Below are positions 24,502-37,500 of a DNA stretch of 64,000 nucleotides, piece by piece. The position numbers and the translations under genes are program-made. The notes under the pieces were generated by a model. That model did no database searches and had not been told where the DNA came from. It was given only the letters and a program-made list of their open reading frames with translations. The stretch is from Xiphophorus maculatus (Eukaryota; Chordata; Actinopteri; Cyprinodontiformes; Poeciliidae), in contig NC_036464.1 in assembly GCF_002775205.1 (NCBI RefSeq), positions 5,635,291-5,699,290 on the forward strand, read 5' to 3'. Position 1 is the stretch's first letter, and the number at the start of each line of letters is the position of its first letter.

Positions 24502-25443
24502 AAAATTTGCTCTGTCAGGTAGTGTCCTGACGCACTACTGCATGGTAAACAATCTAAATTAGTACAGTTCAAAAAAATAAAATGGTGAAAGCCATCTGAG
24601 TTAAACAGGAGTCGTTATAAAGAAGCGACCAACCAACCAGGAACCCATAAATACGCCCCGCCTCGTCCGGAAAACATCCCCATGATGAACAATCCTCTTA
24701 GAGGAAAACGAAACGCCGATGTCGACTGAGCGACAGCACACACACGCACGCACACACCCACAAAAAAAGAATAAAAGAAAAAACAGTGTTCCCATGGTAT
24801 TCAAGATGCTATACAATTGGGATGATATGCACAAATCCGGTTTAGTTTTCCCTAAAAACGAACAAAAAAAGAGGAAAAAAATACCCCCTGCTGATAGCAG
24901 GTTGGTTTTACTAGAACTTATGAGCAACAGAGCCTTCATTCGTTTTCTGTTAGATTCACATTCCAAGGAAACACGATCATCTGAAGCTTCTGCCGGCGCG
25001 ATGCCGCTAACAGAAGATATTTACATACAAACACGTGTTGCAGAAAAAAACAAAAAAACAGGAAGAACTGGGAAACATAATCAAAAGGTGAACAAAAAAC
25101 AAATCTTTGCCCTCCAACCGATTGTTACAAGTTTATCATGCAGGTCTGGGATGGACCAGAGACCACCGAAAACGTTACCGCCGGAAAGTTAATACGCAAA
25201 AAAGTCTCCATACAAAAACACAGAGTTATGTAAAAAGGGGCCACAGAGTGACGCGCTAATCATTTACAAGATATTATTGGCATTATTTTGGTCAACAAAC
25301 ATCCGGAGGGACAGCCCGCGCTGCAGAGGCTGGGCTGGGCTAACTCCCACCGTACGCCACCAAGTGCCTCTCTTAGGTTTTGTTGTGATCGGGGGTTTGT
25401 TGTTGTTGTTTGGATACTGTACAAGTTTTGCCTGAGCTGCAGC
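24502..25443 (-). other. xpo1: xpo1 3' UTR (inferred)
   Basis: Sequence between the stop codon and the candidate polyadenylation signals. It has mixed composition and no interspersed repeat, unlike the flanking DNA, which fits a constrained untranslated region. A 157-codon frame on the opposite strand (24719-25192) is lysine/asparagine rich and not protein-like. Confidence 0.55.
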
Positions 25444-25590
25444 TCAGTCGCACATCTCCTCCGGGATCTCGTGGGGGTTCAGGATGCCCGGTACCGACAT
25501 CTGGATCTTGTGTTTCTCCTCTTGGGCCTGACGGAGCGACGCTTCCCTTTCCTCCAGGAACAGGTCCGAGGTGTCCTCGCCTGCAAACTC
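25444..25590 (-). CDS. xpo1: xpo1 last coding exon: C-terminal helix and acidic tail
   Basis: Encodes the last 48 residues, [20 protein letters not shown] to HEIPEEMCD, followed by TGA at 25444-25446 (complement). The C-terminal helix and acidic tail of CRM1 lie across the ring and regulate NES affinity. It differs from human at only a few positions (AQ for AD, I for R, L for F). Confidence 0.96.
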   Translation of the reverse strand, partial: EFAGEDTSDLFLEEREASLRQAQEEKHKIQMSVPGILNPHEIPEEMCD

Positions 25591-28500
25591 CTGCAGAAAA
25601 CATGGCGGTTAGCTCAGCTACAGGGCCGTTAGCTTAGCCAGGAAGTCAAAATGAAACACAAGGACATAGACAATCTTTCCTACGTCCTAAATCCGCTATG
25701 GCCGCCTAGCAGTGTGATGTCACACACATAAGACAGCTGCTCTCTAACAATCACTAGCATTGGTTTTAGCTGTTAAATTGTTAATATAACACGCTAAATC
25801 TTAAATGTACACTTGATATATAAGAGAAGGGACGCAGTGCTTTGCTACTAAATTTCAACACTACCACAACTTGGTCACATGGTCAGGAAAAAGTTTTAAT
25901 TAAAAAAAAAAAAAGTAGCGAGGGAGAGGGAAGTAGTTCAGATATGCTAACTTGACTATGACAACCTTGACATGTAGATGTGTTGTGGAATTCAGTGTGT
26001 TTCGGTTCAGTTAAAACATAAAAAAGGTGACCTAAACACCAACTCTGGCAGATCATAAGTAGAGCAGGTGTTTAAATTATCTAATCAACCAACCCAATGT
26101 TAGATTAGCTAACAGCAGCGCTAGCTAATCAACCACCAAAGTGTTTGAGTAGCTAATCAGCCACTAATCTAGCACCAGACTGAAGTCTCATCATCCAGTT
26201 TTTGGTAGGAAAAAGAGAAAAGTGATACTTATTGCAACAGGTGTACGGTTTCAACTATAAATAATAATAAACTATTGCACTTTGTTAAAAAAAACTTTAC
26301 ACAGAAATCTTTTAAAACATATTTCAAGCTTTTGTCAAGATTTTGTTACGTTTCTTTTGCTAATTTTAAACGTTGTATAATTTAAGAAAGATTTTTTATT
26401 AGTCAGTGTTTTGTGATTTAATGAACAAACGTTACTAACCTAATAAAATTCAAGCATTTTCAAGCACCTTGCTAACAGAGAGGACGTGTTTGATTTCCTC
26501 GTGTCGATCAGAGAAACTGATTTATTCCGACAACAAACTAGCTGAGGCCGTTCTATAGGCGTCAAAGAGAAACCCGACCATGTGAGCGCGAGTTATTTGT
26601 GGAAACAACAACTAAGCGGGAAGCTATGCCGGCTCTGATAACCTCTGGGAGAAAGAACAGCAGCAGCAGAGTGACATCGATTCATAAAAACGAGCAAACC
26701 TCACCTTTATCTGCACCAGGAAGTCCCTCAGGTGCTCCTTGAACGCAGGAATGTCCTGGTTTAAACTGAACAGCCCCGTCACAAACATCTTCACCTGAGC
26801 GCTGTGACGGATGGAAGCACAAACATCCATGAACGTGAGCAAACGCTCGCCTAAAATCACACGGTTTGTGGCGCTTGGACTCACTCCTGTAGGTGGGGGA
26901 ACGCCGTCTTCAGCAGGTTGGCCACGTATTCCTGGATGAACACCTGGTTGTTGGTGGGACTGCCGGGGTTCAGAGCCACCGTGATCTTCCCTTCCTCCAC
27001 CAGGTTGAACATGTAGGCTAGGATGGACGCGTGCATCGTCAGACCTGTGAGGAACGGGAAGACTTTATTATCGCTTTTATTCATCTTTAACCACAAATCA
27101 AACCTCCGGTCACTAGGTGGCAGCAGTGATCAAATTAACAGACTGCCTGTTCAAACCAGTAGAAGAAGACCTAGACTGAGTTTAAACTCCAATTAATCAG
27201 CTACTAAAATAATAATAATATAAAATAAACAAAGGCTGTTGGTTTGTTATATAATATAAAATAACGGAAAACTTGTTTGACCGATTAATAATTTGATTAA
27301 TTGATTAACCATTTTAATGACTAATTATTAATTAAATGATCGAATAACAATTACTTAATATAAAATTAATTGATTAATGTTTAATCAATTAATCATTTGA
27401 TCATTATTTGTACAATTTTGTCTTAATTACTTCTCTGAGAGTGATGTTCTTTCAGCAATCGGCTGTTTGAGTCTGTATTCTCCAGTTAACCGTCAACTAA
27501 ATTAGTTGACTATTATTCCAATAATCAAATAATCATATTTAATCCGATTAATCGTTTAAGCCTTACAATCGGTACTCCATAAATATCTGCTTTTGTTATG
27601 CCCTTTTTTTCCACAAACGTCACCATCAGTTAAAAGAAAATGCATCCATTTTTAGCAAGATATTTGTTTTATTTTAAAACCTCAATAAAAATGAAATAAA
27701 CCTGTATTTATTTAAAAATAAACACAGTTCTCGGTATGATTGGTTTGATTGTTTCAGCTCTAATTTCAATGCAGGAACTGTAAAAGTTTGTGTGTTTTAT
27801 TTGTGTGAACTCACCGGCGGTGTGTGACGTGTCGGTGACCACGGAGAAAATGTGCTGCAGGATGTCGCAGAAGTACGTCTGGTAGAAGCTCTGCGCCGCG
27901 GCTTCCTCCTGCGCCACGTTCTGCAGCATCGTGTAGAGAATCTGCAGACCTGGAGGAAAACAAACACTTCTAGAGTTCCTGACGTAAAAAATAAAAATCT
28001 ACAGCTGGGCTTTAGTCCATCGTAAACATGGCTGCTGCATGGTCCAACATGTCTCTGCAGAGTTACTGTCAATAAAACAAAAATGGCGTCCAAAGATGAT
28101 GGAGTTGATGGAGGTGGAAATCAGGGTTTAGTAATTCAGTCAGGATAAATCTTTGGGGTTTCCCCAACTCAAATTTAAGACTTTTTAAGATCATTATGAA
28201 TGAAAATTATGAAACTTTAGACCTGGTTACATTCTTACTTTAATTACGGTTTCTTTTAATCTTTTTCCCAATTTGTCGTTATCGCTGCATTTGCGGCTTT
28301 CGATTGTCTTTAGAGTAAGAACAGAGTTTCTGTCGCACCAAATGCTGCTCTTAGATTAGTTTTAGTTGTAGCAACGACGGCGGCCATTTTCTAAGAAGCT
28401 AAGAGATCGTTCAAGAGACGTTTCTAGAGTCGGTTTGTGGCTCTTGGCAGCATCTTTGTGTTTCTCTCACTGCCTATGTCTCTTACACGGCAAAAACACA

Positions 28501-31500
28501 AAATATTATCAAGTAATTTTGGTCTATTTTCTATTGCAAATATCTAAGTACCATTGGAATAATACATAACTATCTTAAACCTAACTTTCCAGCAAGATAT
28601 AGATGCTAGTTTTAAATAATTAATTCCATATTATTGCTGAAAAAGTACTTTTTTAATGGCGGCTAAATTAACTTCTAACATTGAAAAAATGTCTTGTGAT
28701 AAGTTAAATAATTTGCCAGTGAAACAGGTACTTTTTAAATCAATAATAAGGAATTATTTACTTAAAACAAGCCTCTAGATTTGACTAAAATGTTACTTGT
28801 GTCTTATTTCAAGTTTACTAAGATATTTGCACTAGAAACTAGACCAAAAATACCTGGTAAGATTTTGAGTTTGTCCACAAAATGCCAAGCAACCAGCAAG
28901 AAATTTGCACTTAACCTATGATACACAGAAAAAAGCTAGCTAGCTAGTTAGCAAGGGTGTAACGTTAATGAATGAACGCTCACGACTCAAAAGTTTTGCT
29001 TTGACAGAAAACTCCCACAAGAAAGAAAAAAAATTATAACATATTTAAGGCCAACTTGCACTTTTAAAAATGAACTTAAGACAATTTGAGGCCTTAATTT
29101 TAGAAACAGAAATTTAAGGCTTAAGTGATGCAGACATCCTGATTTTAGCGGCGTTTGTAAAATCCAAATTTTTCGTTGAAAAAGTTTGTTTGAGGCGTTT
29201 GGGGTTTCCTACCGGTGTCGGCCACGTTCCTCATGGTGTGTTTGAAGGCCCAGATGATGGAGTCCAGCACCAGTTTAAACTGGGCGGGGGGGATGGCGAG
29301 GAATGCTGGGAAGCAGTGAGAGTTCACCGCTTGCAGTAAGTAGAAGAAGTGGGTTCTGTGTTCTGGATACTCCTCAAAGTTCTGCTCCATTAAAACAAAC
29401 AAAGTAATTATTGTAAAATTTACATTTTAGACACGTAATTTGGGTCTGTTGGTGGTTTTTCCCACCTTGTTGATCATGTTTAGCGTGCACTCAAACACGG
29501 CGTCGAAGATCTGCGGGATCTCGCTGGTAATGTGACCTCCCAGCTTGTTGACGATGGTTGCCATGGTGCTGAGAACCTCAGGCTCTCGGGCCGCCGGAAC
29601 GTTGCGCTGATAGTCGATGAGGACGGCGTCCAGGAGTGGCGGCACGAAGTTTTCTCCGACCTGGATGGAGAAGAAATGCCGGACCTTTCAGTAACACCAG
29701 TGGGAAAATACTGGGGAGTGTTAAAACTGTGGCGCGTGGGCCATTTGTGGCCCTACGACTGATTTTGTCTGGTCAATCAAAAGCCAGTGATTGGTAAAGA
29801 TGGAAACGTTTAAGTTTTATTAGAACAAATTAAAATTTAAAACATGGAAACTGTTACAAGGTCTAAAACAAAGTATTTACGTTTTAATAAATACTTAAGT
29901 AAGTAGGATCAGAAATATCCAACAACTTTTACCAAAAGCACAAACTGGAGGCACCCAAACTACATTTAAACTTTGCTGAACATAGCGAGTGTTTTTAAAG
30001 ATTGTTGCCGATTATAGATTAAAAACAAAATCAGTCGTTGTCGTCCCTAAAAGGTGGAAACTGCAAGTTTTTTTTTACATGAGATTACATGGATTTTACG
30101 TGTGTACTGTAAACTTCTGACTTTTATTGGTCATTTTAAAAAAAAAAACATAAAAAAGGGTAAAATATGTATTATATTTCCTTCCACTTCAAAAAATTAC
30201 TCCCTGCTTTTTGCCGGTTAAACATTCAATCCAAATAAAACAAAATAATGTTATTATTGAATGAGGCGTGGTATCTCACCATCTGCGGGTCGTTCGATCG
30301 GCTAACCCAGCCTGAGATCAGTTTCAGCGTCTCTCGTTTCACCGTCCTCATGCTCCGGATCAGCGGCTGCTTCGTCACCATCTCACCTGCAGCAGAGCAA
30401 CGGGTCGCACACGGTGAACACATCGCTTCAAACTCAGAGAAAGATTCGTTACGTTCGCAAAGGTAAAGCAGGGTTTAGACCAGGGGGGTTCAAAGTGCGA
30501 GGTAGGAGCTTTATTCTCATAATTATATGACTTTATTGTCGTAATTTTATTTTATTTATTTTCTTACCGAGGCTCTAATACTCTTTTGTATTTTTACTCT
30601 CAAAATGTTTGTCCACCCTGGTTTAGACTCTGTCTGTCCTGTGCGCCGCTAACAGTGACGAGAACCCAGTGGCATGTGCATACCCATACCGTTGGTCTGA
30701 ATGGCGGCAGAGATGTTCTCGCTGAGGCACTTGTAGACGTTGAGCATGTCCAGGTAGATCCGGCCCAGCTGGATGACGAACGGGTGACCCACGGCCTTGC
30801 AGGCCCGGACGTTGGTCTTCAGGATGCTGCCCAGCTGCTTCACCGTCTCCGGGTCCTTCAGGATGTCGACGTTCTGCAGAGAGGCGGCACCGGTTACCAC
30901 TCTGTACAACGTTTTTTTGTTTGTATGTTTTTCAAACAGGAGGAATGTTGTTGACTAACCTTGGTGGCCTGCTGGATGATGCTGTCCCACACCTGATTGG
31001 GCAGCAGCATGTATTTTTCTATCAAATGCTCCTGGACCGCCTGGTCCGTCTGGGCTCCGATCATATAACCCACCGCCTCGTAAAACGTGTGAACCTGATC
31101 AAAAACAGGACAAACATGCATGAAATGCTGGCATTTTTATAACAAACAGAACCACGTCGATCCGGAGAATTTTTTTTTACTCAGAAGTCGACTTTGCTGC
31201 ACCAAAATCAGCTTTTAATTAATTAATGAAACTCAGCAGATGGTAGCAGGTTTTTGAAAGACAGTGACTAAAATTTTGCTTTATTAATTGGGAATAAATT
31301 TACTGAATCAAGTTCAAAATAATTAGAAAACAAGATACTTTTATTTTAATACAGCACATTTGCAAAACTATTTTAAACGATGAACAGAGGTGGGTAGTAG
31401 CTAGTTACATTTACGCAACCACACTTACTTGAGTAACTCTTTTGAAAAAATAAATTGTTTCAGGAGTATTTTTACTAATTTTATTATGAAGTAGCACTAA

Positions 31501-34500
31501 TCTTCAGTAAAATTTCAGGATTTTCTATCCACTGAATGAAAGACAAACGTTTTTTGTTTTTTTTTCTCCGAAGAGTTTTTGTGGCGCTAGTGGCTCGTAT
31601 TTTTTGTACAGTAGGCAGACAGGAAGGAGGGTGAGGAGAGGGGGGAAGACATGCGGTAAAGGTCGTCGGGACCGGGAGTCGAACCAGCGACGTCCGTGTC
31701 GAGGACTAAGGCCTCCAAACGTGGGGCGTGCTAACCCCCTACGCCACCACAGCACGCCGCAAGACAAACATGTTTTAACCACAAACTCACCAGACTCACC
31801 TGCAGTTTCTGTTAAAGTTTCATCAGTTTTTATTGAAAGAAACTGATTGGAAAGATTTGTTTTTGGCTAATCTGCTGGCTATTTTTGTGGATTAACAGAT
31901 TAATACATAGATATCAAAAGGTGCCCATTGGCTTTTTTTTTTTTTTTTACAGAGTCTGTACTAAAGCTAAAACTGAACATGTATAGAAATATTTAAAGTC
32001 TTTTTTTCTTCCATCTTAGATGCAAAATATGTATATTTTGGCTTAATTACTCATCTGAATATGCTGCTCTTTCAGCAAAATTGTCTGTTTTGAATTTCCT
32101 CCTTTTAACTATTATTCGATCACTAAATTATCTAACAACTCAATAATCAGTTAATCATGATTAATAATCGTCTGGAGCTGACCTGCTGCGGCTGGAGGTC
32201 GCAGATGATGGTGTTGATGTTGTTCAGGATCTCGTCGATGAACGGCATCACCTCGCCCACCTGGACCTGGATGAAGTGGCGTCTGCACTTCTGCGCTATC
32301 TTGATGAAGGTGTCGCACGCCATGTCCTGGACGCCGTCATGGGTTTCTGAGAAACAAGAAGACAGAATATATTTTAAAAATTTGAAAAATAATTCCCCTT
32401 AGCTCCACCAGGTGATGAAAAAGGCTTTTGGTTCTTTATTTTTACCGTGCATGAACTCAAACAGCTTGTTTACGACGGTTTTAAGGAACTTCCAGTGAGC
32501 TCTGAGGAAGCGGGGATACTGGCCGACGATGTACATGATGTTGGAAGCGATGATGGCCTTGTTGTCTTTTCCTCTCTTCTGCTCACACAGACCCAACAGA
32601 TCCTAAAAAAAACAAAACACAACAGATCCTTTAAGATGTGTTCTCACTTACAGCTGCAACTAACAATTATAATCAGACTAAAAAATGTGGCAAACGTTTT
32701 GTTTAAACTTTTTTTATATATACAAGATTAAAATATGTTAAAAGATGCAAATAAATAAATAATTCAGTACCTTTATTAGATAATAATAAAAACGTTTTAT
32801 TGCCTGAAATGTAACAGCATAGCCTTTCTTTCTGCTCGACTTATCAATTTAAATGAGAAATATAATTCTTCTTTAACGGAAATTGCTAGGAACAAATTGT
32901 TTTTATTTTAATTTCATATTAAGTAGGGCTAAAAGCATCCACATTAATTATTGTATTAAACCTTGTTGATATTAGTTTTATGAAATAAATTTCTTATTTT
33001 TGCTGCTGGGAATAGACTCAAAGATTAGAAAAATTAACAAGAAGAAATACCTCTGGAATCCGTTTTATTATTTTGTCTCATTAAAGAAATAAATGCAAAA
33101 AGTAAAAGTTTGCATACTTCTACAATAATCAGGAGCTTTGTTTGGTTTTATTTATTCCATTTGTTTCAGAAATCGCCGTTGAATCGTTCTGACTAAGTTA
33201 TTTTATGTTCAACTAATTACCCAAAAAGTTAGAAAACTGGCTTTTATTAAGACAAAAAAGTGTCTCTTTGTTCCATTAAAATATTGTTTGATTTACTGCT
33301 GAGCTTATAAAAAAAAAAAAGTATTTGGTATTTTGGCCCTTATTGAAAAACATTTTGACACCCCAGACTTATGTTAATAAGAAAATGATTCGTATATTTT
33401 ACCTTAATGACAGTAACGAGGAATCGCTTCTCGTCTTCCTCGTGCATGGCGCCGCTGATGGACCCGATGGCCCAGCACAACGTGTTGAGGTTTTTCCAGG
33501 ACCATTCAGACCCGTTCACCTGGTTGTGAAGCTTCTCCGTCATGATGCGCTCTGTGTCCGCGTAATCCAAGTGAGTCAGGTAAACTGCAGGAGGGCGAAG
33601 CGACACGAGGTCAGACGGAGTAAAGCGCCAAACCAACAGATAGTTAAGTCACCTAGAACTTTGAAAATATGAGACAAATTACTCAGAGGTTTCTGTGTTA
33701 TTTTCTTGAATGGTTCTGGGTGCAGCGCCCCCCACAGGTGAGGAGGGCAACAGGTTTTTCAAACAGGTTGGTTTGTTTGACGCAGTACAGCATGAAAGCA
33801 AACCGCCTAAAAACCTTAAACTGAAGTCTGGAGCGATTTGAATGCATATGTGAACGCCAAGCAGACCAGAGACTGCTCCAAAAGCAAGAAGTGGACAATA
33901 AAGCAGGGAATTCTGGGTAAATACAACCAAAACAAATGGGCTAGTGTAGCGCTAGCTGGAGAAACGGGTTGTGGTTTTTTTGTTTTTAACCAAAGACACC
34001 AGAGAAATAAGGCAACCGTTAAAATTTGTTTACATTTTGTGAAGAAGGTCTTCTTCATAGGTTTTCGTGTGGTTTTCTTCAGTAGTTCTTGGTGCAGCGC
34101 CACTACAGGCGGGGAGGGGAACAGGTCTTTCAAACGGTTCAGTTTGTAAGCCTAAAAACCTTGGTTTCAGTTCGGGTGAAGTGAACTCTGGTTCGAATGC
34201 ATATGTGAACGCCAAGCATACCAGAGACCGCTCCAAAAGCAGGAAATGGACTACAGCGAAAGGTATTCTGGGTAAAATACCCCCAAAACAAATGCACGAG
34301 TCTAGCATTAGCAGGATAAATTTATTATGGTCTTTTACCAAAGACAAAGACCCTAAAATTTGATGCTAATCCATTTTTGTTTACATTTTGTAAACGCTCA
34401 TTGCCTTCTTAAGTGATTCTAGGTGTAGCGCCCCCCACAGGCGAGGAGGGGAAAAAGTTTTGTCAAGCGGATTGGTTTGTTTGACAGTGCAGTGTGAAAG

Positions 34501-37500
34501 CGCACCGCACCACCTGAAAAATGTAACAAATGTTGCAACTTCGACCTCCAATCAAATGTAATAACATTCTGGGTCCATGCTTAAGGCCAGATTTACTCAT
34601 GTCATACGATAATAATCTGATTAAATTAGCAGAACCTGAAGACAGAGCAATAATATATCTGTCCTTAAGGATCCCTGCAGAGAATGTGAACTCCAGATGC
34701 CCCAGTTATCAGCTCATACCCAGGGTTTCCCTCATGTTCTTGTAGAGGTTGATGGAATCCGTGTCCTTCATGAACTCCCGGACCACCTCCCCCTGGTCGT
34801 TCTCCACCACCAGCACTTCCTCCGGCTTAGCCATCCGACTCACCATCAGGAGACGCACCTGCCCCGGGATATAAAAATCATCTGTCAGGACATGCATACT
34901 TCAGATGTATAAATTTACTTTAAGGCATTACCAGAGGGGGGAAATATTTACTCTACTTTAGAGGGTGCTGATTTATGAGTGCCAATGCAAGTTGGGTCTC
35001 TTTTTGGCAGCAACGCGTCTTACAGCGGTGCCAAATAATTCTAGTGCGTCTGTGAGTTGAGGCGCTGCAGGATTCAAAAGGTTAAAGCTTCTCAACCTCG
35101 TCCGTGTCAACTGCTCTACGTCATGATTCATTAATAAAACAATAAGTATGCAAAAGCATCGCTGTCAACATCTCAAAACTCTGCACAGCAGTTACATCAT
35201 GCATTCAGAGCCCATACAGTCGTCATGGGCACAAATCTGCTTTTATTTTAGAGCTTTTGATAATTTATTTGACACAAACGACTCGAGTGATTTTATGATA
35301 AGAATCAGATGCAAAAGCTGCAAATGGACATTTAAAAACCCATTGGTGAGAAAGTATGTCTTTATACTTATTGTGCACATTTATAATACGTAATCTTAGC
35401 CATTTTCAACCCAAAAAGAGAAACAAGAGATGCGACATTTTGCTGCACCTTGGAGAGAACGGGGAGATAGAGCTGTCTGCGAGGCGGCACATCAAAGTGC
35501 TGGTTGCCCGAGAGCAGGGGGGACGTAGACGTGGAGAACGGACTCTCTCTGTAAAGTTCAGCAGCCAAGTGGTTCCAGTACTCCAGACAAATTTTAAAGA
35601 TCTCCGTCTCTTCAACCTCCGACACCAGCAGCATGTAGTGGAGTGCCTGGATGAGAAAGGCAAGTTGAGATACAGACGTTACATCTTTAATTTGACTTTT
35701 TTCCTTAAAAATAAAGCCTGAGAACTTCCTCCCACCTCCATTAGTGTCTCTCTGAGGTTGAGCCGCTTCTCGATGAGCTGCCCGTGCTCTTTGAGGAACG
35801 TGCACAGAAACAGGCTGAGGTTCTGGATGAAGTTCTGCTCGTCGTCTTTCCCGTTGGCGTAGGCCAGCCGGATGTTGGTGTTCAGCGGCAGCATCTTAAC
35901 AGAGACGTTTCTCGGTAAAAATCCGACTCTCAGACGGCAGGAAAATGAAAAAAGTTTGGGTTCAACCCACCTGTTTGAGCTGACACATGGTCAGAGTGAA
36001 GAGGGTAACAAACTGCTCCTCGTACTGGCTCACGCTCACGCCGGCAATCTCCGTCAGGCACTTTAACGTCACGTTTCGGAACATGGGAACGTTCAGGAAC
36101 TGCAGGGAGATTTCAGATGTTCAACAAACTAACTGGGTTTCATATAAACCGAAAAACAAAAAAGTATCTGGTGGGAGAGTTACTCAAAATCAGAGTTGAG
36201 TAGTAACTAGTTGTATTTACTTTTGATTTAGTCACTTTTTTGAAAGAAATTTAATTTTTGGAGTATTTTTAATTATTTATTTTGAACAGACAAAGGTAAA
36301 ATCAGAAGAAAAAAATAAAACAAATGATCATGCCCGTTGAATGCAATTTTATATAATCTGATCGAAAAGCAGCAGGGAGACGATACAAGATGATCTTAAG
36401 ATTTCCTGCCCCTCTCATATTTAATTATCCCCACACTGAATGACAATTATATGTTTTTACTACACTGTACTTTTTCCTTTTTTGAAACTAAGCCATAGTT
36501 TTTACTTGAGTAATTTTACTATGAAGTATTTCTATTCTTATTTGAGTAAAATTTCTGGATTTTCTGCCCACTGAATGAAAAACAAACATGTTTTAATCAA
36601 AATTCACCAAACACAGATACACATCTGCAGTTTTGGTTAAAGTTTCATAAGTTTTTTTCTCGAAAGAAACAGATTTGGAAACAATTTCTTTTGCCTTATT
36701 TTTTTTATTATTTGATACCTGTATGAATTATTGTCATTTCTGTCCTTAAAATACCAAAATTTCCACTTTACTTTATATTTTTGGTTCATCTGATGACATA
36801 ATTTTTAAATATTAAATTAAAAAATGTTTTACTCTTGGATGGCTACTTTTTACTTTTACTAGAATAACAAGTAAAAGTAGTGCTACTCTTACTTGAGTAC
36901 ATTTATTAGGTACTCTTCATGTAATCCCCACCTTATACACCAATGTGCTGATTAGTTTGGTTTCAAAGATGTATCCCAGTGGGATCCAGTTGAGAAAACG
37001 CAGGAGCGTCTCCAGGGTAGCGTGGACCAAAGGGGCATTCTGGGAGTTTTCCTAAAGGGCAAACGAGGACAAAAATATGTGAAAACCAAACTGGTATGTG
37101 ATGGATCATAAATTAAGGAGATGGGGTGAATATCATACCATGACAAACTGGCAAAGCTGGAAAATCTGGGAGAATTCATTGCACATGCTGAAAGGAAAAG
37201 AAGACATTAAAGAACATCAGCATTCATAAAACCAACAAAATAAACGAGAAGGTTAGAAAAAGCCACCAAGGTCAGACTGAGGAATTTAACCTCTCAAACC
37301 CTTGGCCTCTTCTTGAGGAAAAATATACCCAAATTAATTTAATACATCGCAGCAAGAACAAGGTTTATTTGAAATGTTCTAGTGTCAAAATACTGAAAAA
37401 ATATTTGGGGTCTAAACATTTCTGCCTCAGAACTATACATTTTGCTGTACGATAAGTTATTGCGATTAGCGATAATATTGTTGTTCTGAGACTATTTTCA

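Noticed and set aside
24719..25192. 157-codon open frame on the plus strand
   Set aside because: It lies antisense within the probable xpo1 3' UTR, is rich in Lys, Asn and Thr from A-rich DNA and resembles no protein.
33816..34363. Several open frames of 98-105 codons on both strands
   Set aside because: They follow the tandem repeat in an xpo1 intron and share repeat-derived peptides such as CLAFTYAF.
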